Under the pieces are notes generated by a model. It was given only the letters and a program-made list of their open reading frames with translations, searched no databases and was not told the DNA's origin. Shown one piece after another: positions 10,244 through 23,085 of a DNA stretch of 64,000 nucleotides. The translations under genes were made by a program, and so were the position numbers. Every line of letters begins with the position of its first letter. Position 1 is the stretch's first letter. Source of the stretch: Acorus gramineus (Eukaryota; Streptophyta; Magnoliopsida; Acorales; Acoraceae); the NCBI GenBank assembly GCA_030737835.1, contig CM060849.1, positions 992,001 through 1,056,000 on the forward strand, given 5' to 3'.

Positions 10244-12779
10244 TGTCACGCCCCAGGGCGGTCGTCCTCGAGACGTGGTAATAATGAAGTATCAGCTATC
10301 AATACCTGAGGTCAACAAAGACTCCAACAACAACACACAAGGGGTAAAGAAAAGATAATGATAACTGACTGAAAAGCGGAAGCATAAGATATCAACAATG
10401 TCTGTAAACCAAAAACATTATTACAGACTCGAATACACAATCACTGTCCTGTGAGAGCCAAGTCTAGTCCAAATAAAATACAACCTGTGCCACATGCACG
10501 ATTACAATACATAAAATGACTCTAGGATTGCTGACAGCCTCGCACTCGCCACCTGTCGGAAGAACGCTCCATGCCCATAAGACCACGCCACAGGGAAGCT
10601 CCAGCTCCACGCCCAACACTGCCCCTGAAAAGAAACAGTATGCGAGGGGTGAGCTACAAGCTCAGTGAGTGGCTGGAAACCAATCACCAATACAACAGTT
10701 CAATACCAAAACAATTTCCTTCCAAGGAAAAACATTGGTAGAAACCCAATGGATAACAAGGTCACGCGGCGGCGCGACCAACCTCACCCTCACTCCTGGA
10801 GGAAGACTCTTGGGACTTTTGGGGAGAGACCATACCATTGGTCGAAGAGACACGGAATTACTGGTCCACACAACACTACTGGATCACCAACCTCACCCTC
10901 ACCCTCACTCCCGGAGGGAGACTCTTGGGTCTCTTGGGGAGAGACCATACCGTTGGTCGACGAGACCCGGAATTATTGGTCTACACAACACTACTAGATC
11001 ATCTACATCGAGATAACTGCCTAACGATGTCTTTGAACATCGATACGCAACCGGACCAAACAACTATGGGAACGGACGAACCACGAATGGGTCACGCGGC
11101 GACGTGTCTTCACCTCATCCTCACCCTCACCCTTTACAGGTGACATAGGACTTTTGAAGAGATTAGACTCCTCTACACCCTTGGTCCACCGGTAGCCCTT
11201 TCCCCAGTTAGCCTCTACCTGGTATACTCCCACGATCAATACGCTTCCGAACGCATCGGTGGTACCTACGGATGGGAGCCCTCTGTCAGGACAGCTTTTC
11301 CAACACCGGGAAGTTCCTACATCGGATCCAACGAAGGGGAGAACGATTCCATGCTCGCAATATCATTCGTTAGCCCTCTCCCGGGTAGCCTCTACCTGGT
11401 ACACTCCCACGATCAGTACACTCCTGAACGCATCGGTGGTACCTACGGATGGGAGCCCTCTGTCAGGACAGCTACAACCCGGGCCTCTTCAACACGGACG
11501 ACATTGGGAGTAAACATTCCATGTTCACAAAGCGAACCCAATGGAAAAACAACTACTCTCGATAATCACATATCGATGATATCAAATACTATTGTACTCC
11601 CACACGGTTGCGTCGCTCGAACACAAGGGGGTTGCCTCTGCTCTCACGCAGAAATAATCCCAAGGCACATAACCCAACAGGCGGTTCATATACACGCCTA
11701 ACACAGGTAGGCCTAGCTTAATGCCACAACTACCGGCTTAACAAAACCGATAAGATAATGAATTCTCCTGAATTCCAAACGAGTGCATCGCTCGGATGCA
11801 CGGGGGCGATTACATCGCTTGCGCTCTAACTAATAAGGTACAACCCAAAAACGGTCATACCCACGCCTATTTCAGATAGGCCTAATCAGTTTTAATATGC
11901 GCATCATTATTACAGGAGAATTCTATCACTGAAGGAACTTGATCCACATGCACAATAACATATGCTTAACTATAGGGGTTCTCCCTAACATGAGTATATG
12001 GCATAAACAACACATCATGCAACATACATACAAGGCAAGGCCTAACTACACATGCATATGAGGGCACTAATCGTATAAACATACAAAATATACTCTAACA
12101 TGCGTTGGATATCACCAACTCAAAAGGGAAGGGTCAAGCGCGATCTCGTGCACTAACAGGTGAATGCTAATATTCCAAACGAACCCGAGTCGAGTAGGAA
12201 ATCGCCTCTACTTACTCAGTTCGTGCAGAGGGAGAGGGCAAGAGAGATCATCATCTCATGAAGTTGGTCATAGCTTTGCCCCATTAGCATGGGCACAACA
12301 ACTACACCACGCCCTCGAGTCTTATCACAAGGGAATATTAGGCAGGTGCCCATTATTAACCCAGACTTAATCATGCTGAATATTCCAATTAATATGGTGG
12401 GAGTAGTATTACAATACTACCTAAGGCATGCCATATTCTATATATCCATACACATTACAAAATACATGCCCATACTAGAGGGGCGCATGCGATACGGTCA
12501 TTCATACATGGATACAATACATGTATATAAGCCTAGCATGCAAGATATCTAACATATTATAGATTAAGCATGGCCATACTACTTATCTACACAAGTAGTA
12601 TAGCTAGGATGCCCCATCGATGCGCGACGCACGACTACGTGCGTCGAGCGCATCTCGAGAGGGGGGGGATTGGATCAAACCACTCACCACAACCCGGGTC
12701 ATCGCGCATCGCGAGGCAGCAAGCGAGCAGGGCAAGCGGGGCAGCACACATGCAGAGGGAGGCACGCACACGCGGGGCA

Positions 12780-13090
12780 GCACTCGGGTTGCACAGGCAG
12801 GGCAAGGCGCGCTGGGCACAGTCGCAGGGAACGTCGCAGGACGCACTGGGCACAGTCGCTGGGCGCGCTGGGCACAGGCGTAGGGCGTGCTGGGCACAGA
12901 CGCAGGGCGCGCTGGGCACAGATGCAGGGCACGCCGCAGGACGCGCTGGGCACGCCGCAGGACGCGCTGGGCACAGACGCAGGGCACGCCTGGCACAGAC
13001 GCAGGTGCTGGCAGGGCAGCAGGCAGGGCATGCTGGGCACAGCCGCTGGGCACGCTGGGCACAGCTGCTGGGCATGAGTGCTGGTGCTGG
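12780..13090 (-). repeat. LTR minisatellite, 3' LTR copy
   Basis: Units built on GCTGGGCACAG and CGCAGGACG of about 16 to 34 bp are repeated many times. The other LTR holds a differently ordered array at 19430-19780. Long Ala/Gly/Arg or Cys/Pro-rich open frames in both strands result from this repeat. Confidence 0.85.
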
Positions 13091-13600
13091 CAGGGTAGCA
13101 GACAGAGCAAGCTGGGCACAGGCAGCACACACAGGGCAGCAGACACACGGGCACGCCGGCACCCCTACACCCAAGCAACCAAGCACACACAAACCAAAAC
13201 ACAAACACTTAGCATGCACCACCTCCCAACACACCCAATGAGCTGAAAAACCAGAAAAAAAAGAAGAGGGGAAAGCTTACCAAGAGAAGGGGAAAGGGAA
13301 GGGGGAGGTGTGGGAGCTCACAAGCACGCCCATGACCACCTCGACCACCACCACCACTAACACCACTTCAGCCTTCATTCCTCTTCTTCTTGCTGAACCA
13401 GAGGGGAGGGGGGATCCATGGATAACATTAGGGGGGAGCAATAGGAGGAGGAGAGGGAAGAGACAACAACAATGGCACACACCTTCTCTTCTTTGCTCTT
13501 CCAAGCACTTCTTCCTCATCTTCCCCTTCTAAAACTCTACCAAACACCTCAAGAGGGCTGGACCAAAGAGAGTGAGAGAGGAGACATTTGGGGGGAGGAC

Positions 13601-13608
13601 ATTATATA
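13601..13608 (-). promoter_or_regulatory. TATA-like box in TEK-2 3' LTR
   Basis: The minus strand reads CTATATAATG, about 540 bases from the LTR start and 320 bases before the first donor. An identical box lies at 20291-20298 in the other LTR. It would start transcripts in the CT-rich leader. The assignment rests on sequence alone. Confidence 0.45.
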
Positions 13609-14144
13609 GACAAAGTGGGGTTCAAAGGACAAAAATCGTCCATGACCCGAAATTCTGTACATGCTTCACTAGAACAGCCATAACTTCCTCAATATAGCTT
13701 CGAATTGCACAATTCTAAATCCACTAGAAAGCCAAAAAGATTATCTACAACTTTCATGTTTATGCTCAGATTAAATAACCCTCCAGCTATTCCGAAATGA
13801 GAGCTAAACATTGAACAGGGCTGCTGCCAGAATTTTCTCATCCCCGGGGTATACTTGGAAAAATACCCATAACTTTTACTACATGAATCCAGTTGATCTA
13901 ATTCTACTTTTGTATGAAAGCTAACTCAAAACTGAACATCTCATGATAAAATCATATTTAAACCTCTTCATCTTGGATTTTAACAAAATCAAATCCAAAT
14001 ACCAAATCGGAAATGCATAACTTCTAGGAGAAAAATTATGTAGCCAAATTTTCAATCAGAGCACTCCAACTCCTGTAGGTGGTAAAACCCAAAATTTTAG
14101 CGACTCCGATCGAAAATAAGGCTCCAAATGACACAGGCATAACA

Positions 14145-14159
14145 TTCTCCCCCCCTTAG
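14145..14159 (-). promoter_or_regulatory. TEK-2 polypurine tract
   Basis: The minus strand reads CCTAAGGGGGGAGAA directly against the 3' LTR, as expected for the plus-strand primer. Confidence 0.88.
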
Positions 14160-15690
14160 GAAATTTAGTCCTTGAAATTTAAGGAAACCCAAAAAGAAGA
14201 CCGAATATAGCAAGTATCACGCATAGACCTTTTGCTCCCAAGTGGTCCATGCACCAGACTAGCGCTACCGACACACTGTAATCAAAGAAACGGTCTTAGC
14301 GTGGAGCCACTTCTCATGCTGGTCCTTGACCTCGATCCACTGCTCCACGAATGACAAATCCAGCTCGAGGATGAGGCGGTCGAACAGAATGACTAAGAAG
14401 GATTGTGGACATAATGCCACAACCATGAAACAAGGACGACGTCATGGGCATGAGCCAGTTGTGGGGGAAAGGCTACATGACAAGCCACTTCCCCAATCCA
14501 CTCAATGACGAGAAACAGTCCCATTAAAGAGCCAACTCAGCTTGCCCCGAACGTTGAAACAGAGGGTGCCCTTAAACCAGCACACCTTCAGGAAAACATG
14601 GTCGCCAAACCCGAAGGTAAGCTCCTGGCGACGATGACCTGCGTAGCCCTTCTGTCGGTTCTGGGAGGTGCGGATGCACACATGAACCAACCTGGCCACT
14701 GCAAGGTCAAATAAATAACTTGTGGCCCCTCCCACTGGCGCTCCTCAACCGTCCCAACACAAGGGAGGTATAAAACTGCGCCTGTAGAGTGCATTTCATA
14801 GATCCATCTAGATGCTCGAATGGCAATCGTCTTGCAGGCATACCCCAACAAATGGGTGGTGCCTCACCCAACTGCCCTCATCATCGAGCACGCAGGCACT
14901 TAGCATGTCCTCCAAGGTCTGAATCGTCCTCTTTGTCTGGCTGTCCATCGGCGATGAAACGCTATACTTAAATGGAGGCTCGCGCCAAAGCCTGCCAAGG
15001 CTGTGCCACAACCTCAAAGTAACCCTCGCATCTCAACGAAAATAGCGTCGACCGGAGTGCCATGAAGATGAAAAATCGCGAAGGTGAAAACCCAAGTCAA
15101 GGCGTCCAGAGACTCAATCAGTCGGATTAGGGAGGGAAGCGCAGACTTAGTTAGTCGGTCAATGATCACCTAGATGGCGTCGTGACCCGAATGTGACATT
15201 AGCGAGTCCGCAACAATCCCTGATAACCCACTCCCACGTCCACTGAGGAATCTCGATGGACTGACGCTTTCCACTCAGTGATGATTCTCGAACTTTGCCT
15301 GAGGGCATGCCAACCTGGGGAAACAAGGTCACCCATATCGCCTTTTCATCGCACCACTAGCAATCTCAATGAAGACTACCCCAAAGTAGTCCACGGAAGC
15401 CCAATAAAACTTTTGAGATCCACGAAGGCATCTGGCACATTCGTCAACATCGACAGCAGTACTAAAAACTCGTAGTGCCTGAAACGGTCATGAAAGGCCA
15501 TCTACAGGATGTCCAACTCCCGGATCTCCAACTTGTGGTACCCTTGTGCGAAGATCGATCTAAGAGAAGACACTGGCTCCCAGAGCTGGTCAAATAGATC
15601 ATCGATTCGCGGCAAGGGTAATTGATCTTCAACCTCCATGGGGAGATCAAAACAACCCCTTGAACAATTAAGTCCAGATTCTGCTCCTCA
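14160..15690 (-). pseudogene. TEK-2 decayed pol region (integrase and reverse transcriptase remnants)
   Basis: The minus strand is alignable with TEK-4 pol but strongly diverged. Sequence around 14580-14670 matches the end of integrase, sequence near 14880-15290 matches the integrase core, and sequence at about 15440-15620 matches the reverse transcriptase stretch around DDLFDQL. The order is kept but the region is far shorter than a full pol. The same reduced arrangement recurs in TEK-5 (62348-64000), at roughly 90 percent identity or more by eye. It is a fossil, broken throughout. Confidence 0.8.
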
Positions 15691-15699
15691 AGCATGGCT

Positions 15700-16776
15700 G
15701 GCGCTCATGATGACACTTACACGCTTGGTAAGCCGCTCAACCGCACTTAATCCACAAGACACGCAATAAGGGGGGTCGTCGAACCTCGACAATGCCTATG
15801 CGACGTCATCTATCTGATAAGGCGGTTGAGTCCCATCACGAACGTTAGCATCGCGTCTCCTTATTTGCGACCAATGTGGGGCAAAACGTGACAGTATCCA
15901 CAACTGTGCTTCACATGCCGCTAGAGATAGGTCGCTCAACTATAACCATTGGAACTCCAGCATCCTGCACTCCATGGGCAGATTCATCACAGGGAGTCCA
16001 CGCTCTCGACATCATCCAGTAGCACTCTCCCGGTGTGGCCTCTACCTGGTAGCCTCCCAAGCCCACTATCTCTGCCATATGGGCGCACCAACAAGCATAG
16101 TATCTGGGAGCACCTCACAGGGCTCTGGCCTCAACCGGGCAGCTACAACGCACAATGATATATCGAAGCGACTCCAGATGCCACTATGGAACCCAGTCCA
16201 CAAGCAATCGCCCACCAAGCTACAATAGGATGCACCCAATCCCGATCGTATGCATCACCACTCGCTACAGCACCTTCCAAGTGAGAGAAAAAATCAATAA
16301 TCAATTAGATGCTTCATAGGTATACCTTGACTGGGAAAAGAAACCTTGGGATGGGACCCTGAGGTCCCGATATAGGATATCCCAACAACCAAACAAGGAA
16401 CACGGAGTACCCTAGCTCGAGTCTCAACGGTGACCCCGCAAGGCCCCTTAATCCTGAGTAGGAAGGCTGAAAGAAGACATCACCCCTTAATGAGCAATAC
16501 GCCACATCCTCAAAACTTGAAACTGGCACTGCACGTGAACTCCATGGTTACCAGCAATACCGATGCTCGGGAAAGAAGCTCCATTATCGAGACGCAATCC
16601 ATACCTTAGAAATTGTGACCAATTCATCACTATCATACTACTGGGCTGGAATCTCCTACCCAAGCCTTAATCCCACCACAAGGGATCCAACAACTGACCC
16701 TATTCAGTCGACCCAGTCAACAACTTAAGGGTGGGTCCAGGGGGTCACGTCCACGTCAACGGATGCGAGGAGGCAT
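15700..16776 (-). pseudogene. TEK-2 gag-side remnant with LTR-like and small-repeat pieces
   Basis: Only the very start of gag is clear: the conserved context GAGGAGGCAT gives a start codon at 16776 (minus). At 15960-16180 the sequence resembles an LTR block (GGCCTCTACCTGGTA and neighbours) rather than gag. At 16331-16450 lies a copy of the 120-bp repeat. The remainder is not recognised. This is a fossil with no intact gene. Confidence 0.6.
16331..16450. repeat. 120-bp dispersed repeat, copy 1
   Basis: It begins CTGGGAAAAGAAACC and ends near AAGGCCCCTTA. It shares the core GGAACACGGAGTACCCTA with copies at 25611, 28618, 32010 and 58953. This copy and the one at 28618 share flanks (CCTTGACTGGG), so they descend from one insertion. 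Confidence 0.75.
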
Positions 16777-16873
16777 ATCAGCAACCTAAGATATACTTCT
16801 AAAACAAGAGTACTCGGATGGCAATCCTACGACTCATCATCTATACGACTAGACTTAGGCTCTGACAGGACCA

Positions 16874-16886
16874 GGCTCTGATACCA
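16874..16886 (-). promoter_or_regulatory. TEK-2 primer-binding site
   Basis: The minus strand reads TGGTATCAGAGCC, five bases inside the 5' LTR edge. Confidence 0.93.
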
Positions 16887-16891
16887 ACTTT

Positions 16892-19800
16892 TGTCACGCC
16901 CCAGGGCGGCCGTCCCCGAGACGTGGCAATAATGAAGTATCAGCTATCAATACCTGAGGTCAACAAAGACTCCAACAACAACACACAAGGGGTAAAGCAA
17001 AGATAATGATAACTGACTGAAAAGTGAAAGCATAAGATATCAACAATGTCTGTAAACCAAAAACATTATTACAGACTCGAATACCCAATCACTGTCATGT
17101 GAGAGCCGAGTCTAGTCCAAATAAAATACAACCTATGCCACATGCACGATTTACAATACATAAAATGACTCTAGGACTGCTGACAGCCTCGCACTCACCA
17201 CCCGTCGGAAGAACGCTCCACGCCCATAAGACCACGCCACAGGGAAGATCCAACTCCACGTCCAACACTGCCCCTGAAAAGAAATAGTATGCGAGGGGTG
17301 AGCTACAAGCTCAGTGAGTGGCTGGAAACCAATCACCAATACAACAGTTCAATACCAAAACAATTTCCTTCCAAGGAAAAACATGGGTAGAAACCCAATG
17401 GATAACAAGGTCACGCGGCGGTGCGACCAACCTCACCCTCACTCCCGGAGGAAGACTCTTGGGACTTTTGGGGAGAGACCATACCGTTGGTCGAAGAGAC
17501 ACGGAATTACTGGTCCACACAACACTACTGGATCACCAACCTCACCCTCACCCTCACTCCCGGAGGGAGACTCTTGGGTCTCTTGGGGAGAGACCATACC
17601 GTTGGTCGATGAGACCCGGAATTATTGGTCTACACAACACTACTGGATCATCTACATCGAGATAACTGCCCAACGATGTCTTTGAACATCGATACGCAAC
17701 CGGACCCAACAACTATGGGAACGGACGAACCACGAATGGGTCACGCGGCGACGTGTCTTCACCTCATCCTCACCCTCACCCTTTACAGGTGACATAGGAC
17801 TTTTGGAGAGATTAGACTCCTCTACACCCTTGGTCCACCGGTAGCCCTTTCCCCGGATAGCCTCTACCTAGTATACTCCCATGATCAATACGCTTTCGAA
17901 CGCATCGGTGGTACCTACGGATGGGAGCCCTTTGTCAGGACAGCTTTTCCAACACCGGGAAGTTCCTACATCGGATCCAACGAAGGGGAGAACGATTCCA
18001 TGCTCGCAATATCATTCGTTAGCCCTCTCCCGGGTAGCCTCTACCTAGTACACTCCCACGATCAGTATGCTCCCGAACGCATCGGTGGTACCTACGGATG
18101 GGAGCCCTCTGTCAGGATAGCTACAACCCGGGCCTCTTCAACACGGACGACATTGGGAGTAAACATTCCATGTTCGCAAAGCGAACCCAATGGAAAAACA
18201 ACTACTCTCGATAATCACATATCGATGATATCAAATACTATTGTACTCCCACACGGTTGCGTCGCTCGAACACAAGGGGGTTGCCTCTGCTCTCACGCAG
18301 AAATAATCCCAAGGCACATAACCCAACAGGCGGTTCATATACACGCCTAACACGGGTAGGCCTAGCTTAATGCCACAACTACTGGCTTAACAATATCAAT
18401 AAGATAATGAATTCTCCTGAATTCCAAACGAGTGCATCGCTCGGATGCACGGGGGCGATTACATCGCTTGCGCTCTAACTAATAAGGTACAACCCGACAA
18501 CGGGTCATACCCACGCCTATTTCAAATAGGCCTAATCAGTTTTAATATGCGCATCATTATTACAGGAGAATTCTATCACTGAAGGAACTTGATCCACATG
18601 CACAATAACATATGCTTAACTATAGGGGTTCTCCCTAACATGAGTATATGGCATAAACAACACATCATGCAACATACATACAAGGCAAGGCCTAACTACA
18701 CATGCATATGAGGGCACTAATCGTATAAACATACAAAATATACTCTAACATGCGTTGGATATCGCCAACTCAAAAGGGAAGGGTCAAGCGCGATCTCACG
18801 CACTAACAGGTGAATGCTAATATTCCAAATGAACCTGAGTCAAGTAGGAAATCGCCTCTACTTACTCAATTCGTGCAGAGGGAGAGGGCGAGAGAGATCA
18901 TCATCTCATGAAGTTGGTCATAGCTTTGCCCCATTAGCATGGGCGCAACAACTACACCACGCCCTCGAGTCTTATCGCAAGGGAATATTAGGCAGGTGCC
19001 CGTTATTAACCCAGACTTAATCATGCTAGATATTCCAATTAATATGGTGGGAGTAGTATTACAATACTACCTAAGGCATGCCATATTCTATATATCCATA
19101 CACATTACAGAATACATGCCCATACTAGAGGGGCGCATGCGATACAGTCATTCATACATGGATACAATACATGTATATAAGCCTAGCATGCAAGATATCT
19201 AACATATTATAGATTAAGCATGGCCATACTACTTATCTACACAAGTAGTATAGCTAGGATGCCCCATCGATGCGCGACGCACGACTACACGCGTCGAGCG
19301 CATCTCGAGGGGGGGGGGATTGGATCAAACCACTCACCGCAACCCGGGTCGTTGTGCATCGTGAGGCAGCAGGCGAACAGGACAAGCGGGGCAGCACACA
19401 TGGAGAGGGAGGCACGCACATGCGGTGCAGCACTCGGGTTGCACAGGCAGGGCAAGGCGCGCTGGGCACAGTCGCAGGGAACGTCGCAGGACGCACTGGG
19501 CACAGTCACTGGGCGTGCTGGGCACAGTCGCAGGGAACGTCGCAGGACGCACTGGGCACAGTCGCTGGGCGCGCTGGGCACAGTCGCTGGGCGCTCTGGG
19601 CACAGATGCAGGGCACACCGCAGGACGCGCTGGGCACGCCGTAGGACACGCTGAGTACAGACACAGGGCACGCCTGGCACAGACGCAGGTGCTGGCAGGG
19701 CAGCAGGCAGGGCATGCTGGGCACAGCCGCTGGGCACGCTGGGCACAGCTGCTGGGCATGAGTGCTGGTGCTGGCAGGGCAGCAGACAGAGCAAGCTGGG

Positions 19801-20836
19801 CACAGGCAGCACACACAGGGCAGCAGACACACGGGCACGCCGGCACCCCTACACCCAAGCAACCAAGCACACACAAACAAAAACACAAACACAAACACTT
19901 AGCATGCATCACCTCCCAACACACCCAGTGAGCTGAAAAACCAGAAAAAAAAAGAAGAGGGGAAAGCTTACCAAGAGAAGGGGAAAGGGAAGGGGGAGGT
20001 GTGGGAGCTCGCAAGCACGCCCATGACCACCTCGACCACCACCACCACTAACACCACTTCAGCCTTCATTCCTCTTCTTCTTGCTGAACCAGAGGGGAGG
20101 GGGATCCATGGATAACATTAGGGGGGAGCAATAGGAGGAGGAGAGGGAAGAGACAACAACAATGGCACACACCTTCTCTTCTTTGCTCTTCCAAGCACTT
20201 CTTCCTCATCTTCCCCTTCTAAAACTCTACCAAACACCTCAAGAGGGCTGGACCAAAGAGAGTGAGAGAGGAGACATTTGGGGGGAGGACATTATATAGA
20301 CAAAGTGGGGTTCAAAGGACAAAAATCGTCCATGACCCGAAATTCTGTACATGCTTCACTAGAACAGCCATAACTTCCTCAATATAGCTCCGAATTGCAC
20401 AATTCAAAATCCACTAGAAAGCCAAGAAGATTATCTACAACTTTCATGTTTATGCTCAGATTAAATAACCCCTCCAGCTATTCCGAAATGAGAGCTAAAC
20501 ATTGAACAGGGCTGCTGCCAGAATTTTCTCATCCCCGGGGTATACTTGGAAAAATACCCATAACTTTTACTACATGAATCCAGTTGATCTAATTCCACTT
20601 TTGTATGAAAGCTAACTCAAAACTGAACATCTCATGATAAAATCATATTTAAACCTCTTCATCTTGGATTTTAACAAAATCAAATCCAAATACCAAATCG
20701 GAAATGCATAACTTCTAGGAGAAAAATTATGTAGCCAAATTTTCAATCAGAGCACTCCAACTCCTGTAGGTGGCTAAAACCCAAAATTTTAGCGACTCCG
20801 ATCGAAAATAAGGCTCCAAATGACACAGGCATAACA
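16892..20836 (-). repeat. TEK-2 5' LTR
   Basis: A 3945-bp LTR nearly identical to the 3' LTR. It is 44 bp longer, and the CG-rich minisatellite at 19430-19780 is arranged differently. A TATA-like TATATAAT lies at 20291-20298. It abuts the primer-binding site at 16874-16886. Confidence 0.95.
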
Positions 20837-20841
20837 CAAGC

Positions 20842-21405
20842 TTCCTTAGATGATGAGGCTTTCTCTCTCTCTCTCTCTCGCCATCTCTCTTTGTGTGAAC
20901 TGAGTAAGTAGATGTGGTTCCTACTTGATTCAAGTTCGCTTTGGAATATTGGCATGCACCTGTTAGTGCCCGAGATCGCGCTTGACCCTTCCCTCTTAAG
21001 TTGGTGATATCCAACGCATGTTAGGTTGTACCTTATGTGCTTGTATGATTAATGTGGCCTCATATGCTTGTGTAGTTAGGCCATGTTGCATGATGTGTTG
21101 TTTATGCCATATATTCATGTTAGGAAGAACCCCTATAGTCAATCATTATTTTATCGTGCATGTGGCTCATGTACATAATTGCAATAGATATTCTCCTGTT
21201 ATAATTATGTGCATGTTAGACTAATCATGCCTATCTGTAATAGGTGTGGGTATGACCCGCTGTCGGGTTGTACCTTATTAGTTAGAGTGCAAGCAATGTA
21301 ATCGCCACCTTGCATCGGTGTGATGCACTCGAATGGAATTCAGAAGAATTCATTGTTGTATCAGTGTTTCTAACCAGTGGTTATGGCATTAAGCTAGGCC
21401 TACCT
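20842..21405 (+). mobile_element. LTR H1, piece 2
   Basis: H1 continues after TEK-2: AGCTTCCTTAGATGATGAGG matches the uninterrupted order seen at 39410-39440 in LTR-E. A (CT)n run lies at 20863-20879. It ends at the target duplication tacct (21401-21405) of the next insertion. Confidence 0.88.
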
Positions 21406-22655
21406 TGTCGGTACGTGTTTTCGGCTCCTTTCCATTGGGGGGGGGGGCGTGTGTGGGGGTTTCTTTGGAGGTTCGGATCTGATCCGCCTTGCGGACTGTT
21501 GGATCGGATCGCCCACTCAGGAAAGGGGGGTGTGTGTGTTGTGTTGGTTGCTTGTTGAGTTGCCCGATAGCTCCTTAGGAGGATTCAGGGGTTGTTGTAA
21601 TTGTCACCTGCTTTCTTAAAAATCAGGAAAAGTTGGTGTTACTGTTGATCACCTTCGGGAGGGGTATATTGCGGATTCCCCGCTCTAAGACATGGACAGC
21701 TGTACACAGAGGTGAAAACGGGAATCCTTTCTACTTTGGGGACTTGACAAAGGGAGGTTTAAAATGATAGGGTGGAAGAGGGGGTCGGCTAGTATGGTTT
21801 AACCGCATGAAGGGGGACGACTAGGGTGTATTAGCCACCTGGGAGCTGGCTCTATTTGGGCAGAACCTGGGTAGGGTTTTGTTTTGTCTTTGGCTAAGGT
21901 TAAACCAGGTTTAGCCAGGGTTTTGAAGAGTGGAACTTAGTGGGAAATAGGTTTCCTTCTCTCAAAATATGACTCTTCCTCTCTCTCAAGGATTTCAAGT
22001 AGTGGGTGTGGGGGTTTGATTGAGCTTGTGTTGTGGATTGAATGGTTGATTTGTTGGATGATTGGTTATTCCTTCATGATTTGAAGAAGAGTTGAATCCC
22101 CCCTATTTATAGTAAAAAGGAGCATGGGAGTATCCACTGGACAATAAGGCAAATTGGATACAAGGGTGTTTTATTTGACCCTCATTAGATCTTCATGTTT
22201 TTTACAATTGTCCAGGTGAGGGGCGGCATGTTGTAACTAGCCCCCAGTGAGGGCGGCCACTTCTGAGAAGCCGCCCCCTTGATGATCTACCAAATATCCA
22301 ATCTCTGACAAGCGGTGGCTTGGGGCGGTTACTAGGAGTAAACCGTTAGAGAAGGGGTGGCTAAATGGAAGAAACCGTTGCAATCATCAGCGTTAAATGC
22401 TAACTTTATGTCCCATCTTTGGGAAGCGGTTGGGGGTGGCTAGTGCAAAATAGCCACCCAAAAAGGGGCGGCTACTTTGAATTGGCCGCCCTGTTCCTGC
22501 TCCCCCCCTTTGAATTTTCTAAGTGTTTGGGGCTAGGGTTTCTCCTTTTGGTTTCTTTTTTAAGGTGTTTTCTTTTGGATTCCAAATGTGGTCATTTCTA
22601 AATATTACTTAAAGTAATTTATTTTCTTTGGACTGTCAAAATTGGGGCATCTACA
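21406..22655 (-). mobile_element. Solo LTR, family C (non-Tekay)
   Basis: A 1250-bp LTR on the minus strand starts TGTAGATGCCCCAATTTTG and ends CGTACCGACA. The exact duplication tacct is at 21401-21405 and 22656-22660. The empty site is seen in LTR-E near 40010. A TATA box (TATAAATAG, minus) lies at 22103-22111. It differs from the Tekay LTRs in length, ends and content. It is probably Ty3/gypsy of another clade, but the clade is not established. Confidence 0.9.
22103..22111 (-). promoter_or_regulatory. TATA box of the family C solo LTR
   Basis: TATAAATAG on the minus strand is preceded by a run of CTTTTTAC-like sequence. The same box occurs at 24201-24210 in the second copy. Confidence 0.65.
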
Positions 22656-22660
22656 TACCT

Positions 22661-23085
22661 GTGCTAGGCGCGTGTATGAACCGCATGTTGGGTCATGCCT
22701 TGGGCTTATTTCTGTGCGAGAACAGAGGTAACTCCCTGCGTCTGAGCGACGCATCTGTGTGGGAGTTCAAGCGTATTCGATAGCATCGGTATGTGATATA
22801 GAGAGTAGTTGATTTTCCATAGTGTTTGCATTGCGAAAGTAGAGTACTTCCTCCCAATATCATCGTGCATCGAAGCTACCTAGCGTCGAAGCTGTCCTGT
22901 GTACTGATCGTGGAAGGCTGACAGGTAGAGGCTACGCAAGAAAGGGTTACTGGATGATATTGCAAGCGTGGAATTGTCTTCCCCTTCATCAGATCTGAGT
23001 CGAAGGGCGGAGACGAGATGGCTATGTCACCCCTCCAGGGTTGAGGGTGATGGTGAGTTGAAGTCACGTAGTCACATGACCCTTA
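22661..23085 (+). mobile_element. LTR H1, piece 3
   Basis: The LTR resumes with GTGCTAGGCGCGTGTATGAA, matching 40019 onward in LTR-E. It runs to the GGGTGA-type tract near 23040 and then stops. The following sequence belongs to an earlier part of an LTR, so another copy is joined here. The right coordinate is approximate. Confidence 0.72.

Larger units (their letters stand above)
10244..14144 (-). repeat. TEK-2 3' LTR
   Basis: A 3901-bp LTR, element strand minus, with ends TGTTATGCCTGTG and GGGGCGTGACA. Parts seen: TATA-like TATATAAT at 13601-13608, donor at 13280, CG/GC minisatellite at 12780-13090, donor GTGAGTGG at 12680-12687, a tandem pair of about 108 bp at 10778-10998, and hairpin TGAGC/GCTCA at 10650-10664 followed by acceptor CAG at 10625. 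It is next to the polypurine tract. Confidence 0.95.
10244..20836 (-). mobile_element. TEK-2, reduced Tekay-type element, both LTRs present
   Basis: This 10.6-kb minus-strand element has a 3' LTR at 10244-14144, an internal region at 14145-16891 and a 5' LTR at 16892-20836. The exact duplication caagc (10239-10243 and 20837-20841) marks a single insertion into LTR H1. In a hand-compared stretch (10681-10889 against the matching part of the other LTR) I counted 4 differences in about 209 bases. With a commonly used plant rate of 1.3e-8 per site per year that gives roughly 0.7 million years. The internal region is short and strongly decayed, so it cannot have supplied its own proteins. Confidence 0.95.

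Noticed and set aside
12570-13241. Long Ala/Gly/Arg- or Cys/Pro-rich open frames on both strands
   Set aside because: They come from the GC-rich LTR minisatellite, occur in several frames at once, and the same region in the other LTR gives different frames. They are not genes.
10244-16891. Reading TEK-2 as two separate solo LTRs with unique DNA between
   Set aside because: A primer-binding site, a polypurine tract and matching outer target duplications show one element.
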